Source of the DNA: Synaphobranchus kaupii
Lineage: Eukaryota; Chordata; Actinopteri; Anguilliformes; Synaphobranchidae
Direction: 5' to 3'
Length of the DNA: 64,000 nucleotides
Assembly: GCA_029718625.1 (NCBI GenBank)
Contig: CM056385.1
Location: forward strand, 28,117,960 to 28,181,959
Position 1 is the first letter of the stretch; the number at the start of each line of letters is the position of its first letter. The notes below the pieces were generated by a model. That model searched no databases, was not told the DNA's origin, and saw only the letters and a program-made list of their open reading frames with translations. Of the stretch, positions 55,600 to 64,000 are shown in pieces. The translations under genes and the position numbers were made by a program.

Positions 55600-57177
55600 C
55601 ATAACGCCCGCGTTACCGCTAGGGGGCGTTTGGCAGCAAGAGTTTCCACTTTCCCGGGAAGACCGTAAAAAGTGTGATTTACAGCAGGGGAAACAGACCT
55701 GCTCATGTAAAGCGGACATGCAGATAATGGTATTAAAATTAATTGTGAATTAATTGTAACATGCTGCAAATTTGTTTTCGTTTCTAATTAGACGCTTAGT
55801 TCTCTTTAAAATCTTTTGTTCAGTTATGGAATAACAGGTGAAATCAGCGGGGTTTTAATAAGCTGTGGGTATGGAAACCTTGTCACTGTAATTTAAAAAA
55901 TATGAAGCTAAGGTTACAATTCAGTTAACATGGTGACATTTATCTCCGTTTTTTTAACCATAGGCTATCGAAAAAACCTTATGCACAGTGAATCTGCTGT
56001 AGCCCAGGCTATTTGAAAAACAATAAAAGCAATATTCACTGGACAAGGTTTTGAACTTTTTTCAGTCACAAACCATTCTATTTACTTACAGGCTGTATTC
56101 CTAGATAAACAGAGCTGTATTGTAATGACATCTGAAGCGTATTTTCAAAACTCAAATGTTCGCCTATTGCAGTGTGCGAGTTTTCCATTGAATGACAATT
56201 CACGCATTAGGTGTAAATGACAATTTGCGCATTAGGCTTGATATAGGTGTTATCAGCTCCTTTTTAATGGATAGCCATTGTCCCGTACCATCACACATCG
56301 CCTGGGTGTTGATGGAGTGGGCTGAGAGCAATGTAATGTGGCATCGTTTCCCTTCGCTGAGGGAAAGGTATGTGGACCTATGGAACCTTTTATTATTATG
56401 CATTTTTGATATAGCCTACACAATAATAATATTTCACATTGTGATCTAGATATTTTAGTCATGCTTGTGCGCGCCCCTGTGTGTAACAGACAGGAGGGTA
56501 CGCGCGTTGTGCACACGCCTTGTGCACACGCCTATGTAGACGCACTTATATGCACCGTTAAAATAACATGTAAACAACTGCGACATGCCTTTAGACAAGG
56601 TTTGTGGTGGTTCTAGCGCAAGCGCTTTCTGCTGGCTCAAGATAGCGATACGGCAAAAAGAATCCTGGCCACTCCTCATCTTAAGACCAACATGCCCAGT
56701 GCACTTGTAATGGGCGCAAGAATACATGGTAGTTAAAGGACGTGAACGCAAGGCGTTATAGTGAACCATGCGCCGGGTGTAAGATAGCAAAGACCGCCGC
56801 TTAGCACCGGGTGTAAGATAGGGCCCAGGGTGTGTAAATCGGCTTTTTTTGACAGTGAATTAACTTTTACCGATCGTAAAAACTTATTCCCATCTGGAAA
56901 ATAATCCGGCAGCAGACTAAAGGACAGACTTTCCTTTAGTTTCCACTAAAAAATGTATTATTTCTTTAGCCGTGTACATCGAGCCATCACCCATTTGACT
57001 CGCTGTTATTTCGGACACCGACGAAGAATCAGAAATTCCCCGGTCCTCTTCCTCCATCTCCCCCGCCTCCACGTCTCCCTCCCACCCCGCCTCACCCCTT
57101 TCCGTTTCCCCGACCTCGGCTCCTTCCCCCGGCGCCGCTGAAACTACAGTCCCTGGTTCTGTCCGCTTCTCAATTCC

Positions 57178-58052
57178 TCATTCTACCTGCTCTCCCCCTT
57201 CCAACACTGAAATGTCTTTCTTTTGAACACTCTTTTTCTTTACCGTATTTACATCTCCTTTCGCGCTTCTCTTCACTGACCTTCTAACTTTCCCCAATCC
57301 TGAACCAGTCGTTAAACTCGCTCCTGACTCCTTACTACTCACCCCTGCTGACGCTTTCTTCACCGCCTGTTCCTCTCCACCATTATTCGCCTCCGTAGTG
57401 GCTTCCCCATTACCCTTGTCCGCATCTTGTCTTGCTTCTTGTCTATCCTCACCGGTATCTCTCTCCCGTTTCTGTGTCTTATGCGGACACGCTAACCTTT
57501 TGTGTCCGATATCCCCACACTCGAAGCAGCGTAAACTGTCAGTTGATGCAAAAACTAGGCCAACATACAAACTTTCCCCATGTCTGCAGCGAAACGCCAC
57601 ATCAAGGGTCTGTTATTATATCAGTGTTATTTAAAAACATAAAAACCTAAAAGACAACACATGCTTCATTGAACTGCTTTTACAGCCCAATGGGATAATT
57701 TTTAATGAACTTGCGAATTTCCCGAACCTAGTCAATTCTCTCGTAATTGCGTCGTTCTTTATAAAGGGGGGCACGTTAGAAATTACGACTTTGGTCGCTG
57801 GTGCTGAAAGCGGGGTTATCGGCACAAAAAGTCCCTTCACCCAGATACCACTCTCTATACTCTTAGCAACTAAGTTTTCCTTCTTAAGAAAACTACCACT
57901 GCCTTATTCATTCTAGAAGCCGAATGTATCTGTTTACAGCCCACCTGTTCCCCGACTGCTAACAAAACGTCTTCTACCGATGCAGTGCTGTCCGGCACGC
58001 ACCTGAACCCATGCCGGAGAGACTGCACTTCTTCTTGCGCCTGGGAGGCCAT
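57178..58052 (-). pseudogene. Tx1-clade LINE ORF1 (CCHC zinc-knuckle protein), frameshifted
   Basis: The minus strand starts MASQAQEEVQSLRHGFRCVP and continues, after frame changes near 57870 and 57640, with KVVISNVPPFIKNDAITREL and FRCRHGESLYVGLVFAST. Next comes the knuckle CFECGDIGHKRLAC (C-x2-C-x4-H-x4-C), then a lysine/glutamate-rich tail. Nucleic-acid binding is the expected role. It belongs with the ORF2 remnant at 50326-51697; the upstream sequence to about 58420 is its 5' region. Confidence 0.75.
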
Positions 58053-59152
58053 CCTGGCCTACCCCTACCTCCCTACCTTCCCACCCCGCCAAAACCCCTA
58101 AAACCCACCACCAGTTTATAATCAGTGTATATACAATAGTCAATAAATAAATATATAATCAGCCCACTGTGGAAGTAAAGGAAGAAAGAAAAAAAGTGAA
58201 AAAACAAAGTGAGAAACAAAGGAAAAGCGCCAAAAAAGGCAGAGACAGGCAGAGAGCCCTCCACACATCCTCTCAGAGAGAGAGAGAGAGAGATGTGACA
58301 AGTATAAAGACCTCCCTGATCAAAAAAAATTAAGACTACTACTGGGGGAGAGAGTGGACTTGCGTCACAGTTTATTGCTGCCTGCCACAGTCTAAGGGGC
58401 AGTGAGTGATGGAACACAACCATTTACTGACATACACACAATATGAACACACATGCGCACGTAAAACACATAAATCCATGCATATCCAGTGCCGTCCACA
58501 ATTATTGACACCCCTGGTAAAGATGAGTAAAAAGCGTTTAAAAAAATTCACCTTTTGGTGAATTAGCTTAATCTCACAATGAAAAAATGAGAAAAATCCA
58601 ATCTTTAATTGAAGTAAATTTATTCTGAGAAAAAAAAATCCCTCACCAATAAATAATAATTTTTAACAAAACCACATGTCACAATTATTGGCACCCCTAA
58701 AAATTCTTCTGAACAAAATGTAACTGAAGCATTTTTTCAATGTAAAGTCGATGAGATTGTTCCTAATTCATACATCAACATGGGAAAGATAAGAGAACAT
58801 AAGAAAATAAAAAAATTCCCATGTCTACCGTTAAAAGCAACAGAAGAGAGAACCAAGGAAAGAGTGAAATAAAAGGATAGACGATCAGTCTATGGATCTA
58901 AACCTAAGCTCTCTAAACTAAGAAGGTTCCTGCATTTCTTTCAACACAAAAGAAATGCAGTCCTCCAGCTAACCGTTTACCTGGCTTGAAAGTATGACAC
59001 AAAAGCCCGGAACAACAAGCGAGCTGAGTTTAAGTAGCCCACTAAACACCTGAATCAAATGAGGGTAATGAGTCCCGGGCGGCGGAAAAACATGGCAGGA
59101 GCGCCGTCCCGTGGCTCAGAAAGAAAACATCGCAGAGTAGAGCAGGCCAGCC

Positions 59153-59671
59153 TGGTCTCATCCCAAGGCGTCATCAAGTGACACTTTGGCAGCAGCTTAC
59201 GGCGTCATACTTTGGACGCAGGAGGAGGCGTTTTCCGTCAGCATTTGACGCACTCGGTCGCGAATTTACGAATCCTACTATGGCAAAGGCTTTGCTCATG
59301 ATAACCAACCGCTCAGTCTGCGCCGTGTGCACATTGATTTTTATGAGTTTGTGATTCCCGTACCCCACCCCCAACCCCTAAACATAACCTCACAGGAGTT
59401 CACGTAAACCGGGCTCATGCCCAAACTGTTAAGATAGTGGGTGAGCCCGACCACAGGAGTTAATGTAACTCTCTACCGGATGAAGAAGAGAAAAAAAAGC
59501 ATAAAAAAGCATAATATTGAAGTGCCACAACCAAAGAAAAGTTATGTGGCCACAACTGTCAATATACGACGCAAAAGGCTATGTCAATATACGACGCAAA
59601 AGGTTACCTTTGGCGTCACATAGCGACGCTTGGGCAGAAGCGTCGCTATGTGACAAGTACGCGTGAGACCA
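59153..59671. mobile_element. MITE with TGGTCTCA ends
   Basis: TGGTCTCA at 59153 and TGAGACCA at 59664 are inverted. A near-perfect hairpin GTCACATAGCGACGCT / AGCGTCGCTATGTGAC lies at about 59615-59654. CGTCA/GACGC words are repeated throughout. No protein. Confidence 0.7.
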
Positions 59672-59699
59672 CATTGAGCAGGAAAGCTGCAAAACCATG

Positions 59700-59822
59700 A
59701 CAGAAGGCATGCCAGAAAAAAGCTTTTCCTGTCATTTCACCACAAACGTAAGTGTCTGGAGTGGAACCATATTCTATGGTAAGATGAAACGAAAATTGAG
59801 CTTTTCGGCAACCAACCCAGGT
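59700..59822 (+). pseudogene. Tc1-like transposase fragment (central)
   Basis: The plus strand reads HKRKCLEWNHILW, a stop codon, then DETKIELFGN. WSDETKIELFG is the conserved block around the second catalytic aspartate of Tc1 transposases. The fragment is interrupted at FGN by the CATTCC repeat region. Confidence 0.75.
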
Positions 59823-59825
59823 AAC

Positions 59826-61200
59826 GAGGAACGTTTGGGATCTTTAAAGAATGTTCCCTATACAGCCCTGTAATGTCATTGCAGAACATTACATTGGGAA
59901 CATTCTGGGGTGTATAAGGGAATGTTACTCCAAGATCACAAAAGAACATTCCAGGAACATCCCATAAATGTCACAGACATTGCAATGCATTCCCTGGATG
60001 TTGAAATGTTGAGTTCCCTTCAAGTCCTCAGAACATTCCTAAAACTTGAATGCGGAACGTCCCCTTCACATTCCATGAACATTCTATGTAACATTAAGGG
60101 AATGTTCTTGGAATGTTAGTAGAAACATTCCCTTTGGGTTTATCTAACACTTTAATTTAACGTCCCCTTACTGTGAGACCGGACTACATTGCTAACATTC
60201 CCCATACATTCTTGCCACGTCATTACAAAATGTTATTTTGTGAACATTCTGGGGTGTATAGGGGAATGTTGCTCCAAGATAACAGAATAACATTCCAGGA
60301 ACATCCCATAAATATCACAAATGTTGCAATGCGTTCCCTGGATGTCATAATATTGAGTTCCTTTCAAGTCCTCAGAACATTCCTAAAACATGATTGTCGA
60401 ACTTCCCCTTCACATTACAGGAACATTCTATGTAACATTAAGGGAGTGTTCTCGGAATGTTAGTCGAAACGTTCCTTTTGGGTTTCTCTAATGCTTGGAT
60501 TTAATGTTCCCTTACTGTGACACCGGAGTACATTGCTAGCATTCCCCAGACATTCTTGCCATTTCATTACAAAATGTTAGTTTGTGAACATTCCGGGGTG
60601 TATAGGAGAATGTTACTCCAAGATGACAAAATAACATTCCAGGAACATCCCATAAATGTCACAAACATTGCAATGTTTGTGGAACTTCCCCTTCACATTA
60701 CAGGAACATTCTATGTAACATTAAGGGAATGTTCTTGGAATGTTAGTAGAAACATTCCCTTTGGGTTTATCTAACACTTTAATTTAACGTCCCCTTACTG
60801 TGAGACCGGACTACATTGCTAACATTCCCCATACATTCTTGCCACGTCATTGCAAAACGTAACTTTGGGAACATTCTGGGGTGTATATATAGGGGAATGT
60901 TACTCCAAGATAACTAAAGAACATTCCAGGAACATCCCCCAAATGTTACAAATGTTGCAATGCGTTCCCTGTATGTCATAATGTTGTGTTCCTCTCAAGT
61001 CCTCAGAATATTTCTACAACTTGTTTGTGGAAATTCCCCTTCACATTACAGGACATTCTATGTAACATTAAGGGAATGTTCTCATAATGTTAGTAGAAAC
61101 GTTCATTTTTTCTCTAACGCTTGGATTTAATGTTCCCTTACTGTGAGACCGGAGTACATTGCTAACATTCCCCATACATTCTTGCCACGTCATTACAAAA
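59826..61200. repeat. ~345-bp tandem repeat rich in GGAATGTT/AACATTCC
   Basis: Four units begin near GGGAACATTCTGGGGTGTAT at about 59897, 60242, 60587 and 60868. The third unit has an internal deletion of about 60 bp. Each unit repeats AACATTCCAGGAACATCCCA and TAACATTAAGGGAATGTTCT. No coding function. Confidence 0.88.
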
Positions 61201-61384
61201 ATTATTCCTACAACTTGATTACGTTACTATTATTAGATCTTAGGCCTGTTCTTCTGCTGCTGAGTAGATGGTGATATGTAGTTCTATTTAAATATATTTT
61301 TTGTGGCATTTTGGCTTTATTTGACAGTAATCAATGAGAGACTAGAAAATCAGAGGGAAAGAGAGAATGGCCTTTGAGGTTTAT

Positions 61385-61464
61385 CTTGAGCTGGATTTGA
61401 ACCCTTGTTGTGGAAATCCAGAATTGCTGATGACATGCGATTTACCTGGTTGAGCTACTAGAGG
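61385..61464 (-). other. tRNA-like sequence (A and B boxes)
   Basis: The minus strand has TAGCTCAACCAGG (A box) and GGTTCAAATCC (B box) about 40 bp apart. The acceptor stem does not pair, so it is a tRNA-derived pseudogene or SINE head, not a working tRNA. Confidence 0.45.
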
Positions 61465-61591
61465 ACCGTGACCTCTGAGCGAAAAAAAGTTAAGGGCTAA
61501 AAAGCCTATTTCTACATCTATTTGTAGACCTCTTTCAAGAGTTCTTGTTTAGACCACGTTTCAACTAAATAAATAAACAAACACCACAGTA

Positions 61592-61660
61592 AGCAGGAAT
61601 CAAACTCACAACCCTCAAATCTGAAGACAAGGGCTTTTCCACTGAGCCATCAAGGCCACA
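61592..61660 (-). other. Second tRNA-like sequence
   Basis: The minus strand has TGGCTCAGTGG (A box) and a degenerate B box AGTTTGATTCC. Same orientation as the first and about 200 bp from it. No clear acceptor stem. Confidence 0.45.
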
Positions 61661-63329
61661 TGAGTTCCTGTGTGTTTTAGTCTTTTATGAATTATATCAC
61701 AAACGAGCATGGACAGGCAAGTTGTTAACTCTCATGTACAAGTCCACACACATGCGCATAGCAGAAATTCGTGCAACATTATTTTTGGGTAAAAACTCTG
61801 TCTGCCTAGGATAGAAACTTGTGCCATGTTGTTTGCCCAAGCTTCTTGTCGCAACAAATTGGCTAAATGTTTTAAACATTTTAAGTGATACACTTCATGC
61901 GGTGAAATTGCATCGACGTGTCGGCCGGATTTCGCTTGCCAAAGCAATGACATTTTGAGAAATGCTTCCACATTAATCCATATTGTTTGTCTTTGAATTT
62001 ACAACTGAATCACATATGAAAATTATAACATAAAATGTGCACATTTATATTGTAGATTTTAGCCAAAAATGGCCAAATGAGAGCTTGGATGGTTATTCCA
62101 TATTTCACCAACATTTTAATGTTTATAGGTTTGTGCTCAGTGGGTATATGCAGATGACACCACCATTGTAGTTCCGCCGACTTTTCAACACAAAAATGCT
62201 CACTGGGTAACAGAAAAAAACAATGATTATTTAGTCTTCAAATGCCTATTTTGTAATCACATAACCTCAAAATCACGCTTGGATTTTTTTCTCGGAAGGT
62301 CAGGCTAAACACGCTGTTATTGGCGTGTGTCAAAATAAATATTCATTATTTTACGTCTCTTTTATTTATTTCAATGGGTAACCTATTTATATCCACTCGC
62401 ATTTATTTCAAGGCGTAGGCCTGTTTATTTCAAGTCGTAGACCTATACATTTCAAGTCGGCATGAAAGGGGTATATGTTCAGCTATGATCATTGGTTGCT
62501 CAGTCCTTAAATATAAAAAACTAAATACCGCTCACTTATGCGTTGTTTTATAGGCTAATATAATACATATATAAGTCACATAAAGATCAGCGTATTTTGG
62601 TAGTGTATTGACAGATGCAGACTTCCCCTGAGAAAATATTCTGGGTGTATAACTCCCTTAATGCTGAACTAATTTTCGTGTTATAAACGTCAGAAATATC
62701 TGCATAACACAGGTAGGCTACGTTATTGCCAAATTTCCCAGAGCAGCTAGAATATTTGCAAAAGGCCTTTTAACGATTATAGCCTACAGGAGTTGTCAAA
62801 ATGTTGAGGTTTTTTGTTGTAAATTAATTTATAATTTCAGAGAAATATGAATAGGTTGCTATAATTGGGACGTCAACAACTACCACTAGGGGGGCACCGT
62901 GCATAGGGTAAGCGTCATTAACAAGGGTTAGCCTAATAATGAACGCACACCCACAGTTTCTTACTCCAGGACATTGCATTCTGCAGAAATATGACCCAGT
63001 TATAATTAGCCTACAAAATGAGCTGGAATTCTTGGAGCAAGTTGCAGTAGTCTATTCCTTTACAAGCTTTTTACACGTTTAGATACCTCCGCTTTTCTTA
63101 CCAACTGGTTGCCTACGTTTCAAACTAGGCTATGCAATTTTACTGGGGTTAACCTACTCGTAGCAGGGGGAAAATAGCTTCGTTATCCAGGAGATCAGCT
63201 TGACTGAGAATATAGTGTTATAGAATTAGATGTGCACCAAGTCATATAGCGAGGCTATATTGAACTGCGACGTGCTATAATGCAATAAAAATTAATATTA
63301 TTATTAAAATTTGGAGCTATAACCGCTCA
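61661..63329. other. No gene seen
   Basis: AT-rich sequence within the degenerate Tc1-like element. No repeat family or exon recognised. Confidence 0.4.
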
Positions 63330-63500
63330 GTTATCTAGAGGAGCGTGCACAAGAGAGGACCTAGGACTCTGGATGATCTGGAGAGATTCTGTAAAGAGGA
63401 ATGGTCTCAGATTCCTTGCTCTGTATTCTCCAACTTATTAGATGTTACAGGAGAAGACTCAGTGCTGTTTTATTGGCAAACGGAGGTTGTACAAAGTATT
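63330..63500 (+). pseudogene. Tc1-like transposase C-terminal fragment
   Basis: The plus strand reads HKRGPRTLDDLERFCKEEWS and QIPCSVFSNLL, then loses frame. This is the usual end of fish Tc1 transposase (VHKRGP, ERFCKEEW). Confidence 0.82.
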
Positions 63501-63767
63501 AAATGCAGGGGTGCCAATAATTGTGGCACACGTGGTTTTGCTAAAAATAATTATTTCTTGATGAGAGATTTGTTTTTCTCAGAATAAATGTACTTCAATT
63601 AAAGGTTGGATTTTTCTCATTTCTTTAGTGTGAGGTTAAGCTAATTCACCAAATGGTGATTTTTTTTTATAACCCTTTTTACTCATCTTTACCAGGGGTG
63701 CCAATAATTGTGGAGGGCACTGTATGCACACACAAACACACACACATACATACAAACCTGTTACTGC

Positions 63768-63823
<56 letters not shown>
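63768..63823. repeat. (CA)n microsatellite
   Basis: Pure CA run just right of the Tc1-like element. Confidence 0.97.
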
Positions 63824-63826
<3 letters not shown>

Positions 63827-63949
63827 GTTACTGTTTTACTGTATATATATTATCCAGATGTATTATCATTGTTATTTTGTATTTTTTCTCATGTTAACAT
63901 GTTCCTTTTTCTCCTCAACAAGCTTTAGCAATACAATTGTAAAATATTG

Positions 63950-64000
63950 TCCTGCCAATAAAGCATATTGAATTGAATTGAACTGAATTGAATTGAGAGA
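63950..64000 (+). mobile_element. LINE 3' tail with (GAATT)n
   Basis: AATAAAGCATATTGAATTGA and repeats to the window edge resemble the tandem tail of a teleost LINE; only the end is visible. Confidence 0.4.

Larger units (their letters stand above)
51768..56826 (-). mobile_element. DNA transposon with GGGCYCTATCTT ends, copy 3, with large insertions
   Basis: The left end GGGCTCTATCTTGGCG and right end AAGATAGGGCCC are inverted, and the interior is the reverse of copies 1 and 2. The LINE is split by it: ORF1 lies to the right and ORF2 to the left. Inside it, 52083-52355 is an L2/SINE tail fragment, and 52790-55600 is additional sequence including the foldback. Confidence 0.72.
58487..63722 (+). 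mobile_element. Degenerate Tc1-like transposon with nested insertions
   Basis: The left end CAGTGCCGTCCACAATTATT and the right end CCAATAATTGTGGAGGGCAC plus TG are inverted repeats. TA follows the right end; the left flank is mutated. Two transposase pieces remain, near 59700-59822 and 63330-63500, in plus orientation. Most of the 5.2 kb is later insertion. Confidence 0.72.

Overview
The window is teleost fish genomic DNA. The evidence is vertebrate genes with GT-AG introns, typical ray-finned fish repeats (Tc1/mariner, hAT-like, L2 with the TCTGCTAAATG-type tail, tRNA-derived SINE, Tx1-clade LINE) and many microsatellites. I cannot name the species. No prokaryotic features, CRISPR or operons are present. 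Almost all open frames in the window are chance frames or repeat-derived; only two host genes are supported.

Region 1 (1-17.3 kb): a decayed copy of rack1 (gnb2l1) on the minus strand. Exon 1 (17033-17113) and exons 2-3 (15859-16175) carry frameshifting deletions, and the last codon of exon 3 is now TAG. Downstream, a ~1,536-bp block of intron + exon 4 + intron has been amplified head to tail (1-15669) and runs off the left edge. It carries 10 copies of exon 4, all with the same 2-bp deletion, and 11 copies of a C/D-box snoRNA. The snoRNA matches SNORD96 (U96), the known intronic passenger of RACK1, by its boxes, terminal stem and guide to 5.8S rRNA. A dead host gene with an expanded snoRNA array is the most interesting object here.

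Region 2 (17.5-32 kb): a nest of transposons. A 4.9-kb hAT-like element with a perfect 8-bp target duplication (17584-22483) contains an L2 deletion derivative and a SINE. Further right are L2 and LINE 3' fragments, a compact Tc1-like MITE with TA duplication (27522-28227) and a hAT-like element with another MITE and a strong hairpin inside (29020-30459).

Region 3 (32.6-49.0 kb): the 3' part of a collagen gene on the minus strand, most probably col23a1 (type XXIII, a transmembrane MACIT collagen). Seventeen exons, all phase 0 and in frame, encode about 303 residues of Gly-X-Y repeats ending in PCPV and GCWHK. Its introns hold a solo LTR with 5-bp target duplication (35308-36001), a 48-bp minisatellite open over more than 1.6 kb (33235-34918), and two minisatellites that copy splice sites: a 30-bp one multiplying a 5' splice site in frame (44931-45503) and a shorter one multiplying a 3' splice site (37262-37560).

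Region 4 (49.8-64 kb): a 500-N assembly gap, then a Tx1-like LINE (ORF2 50326-51697, ORF1 57178-58052, minus strand) split by a 5-kb DNA transposon (51768-56826). That transposon carries a long foldback sequence. Last comes a 5.2-kb degenerate Tc1-like element (58487-63722) interrupted by a MITE, a ~345-bp tandem repeat and two tRNA-like sequences. All family names rest on reading motifs by eye; no database search was run.
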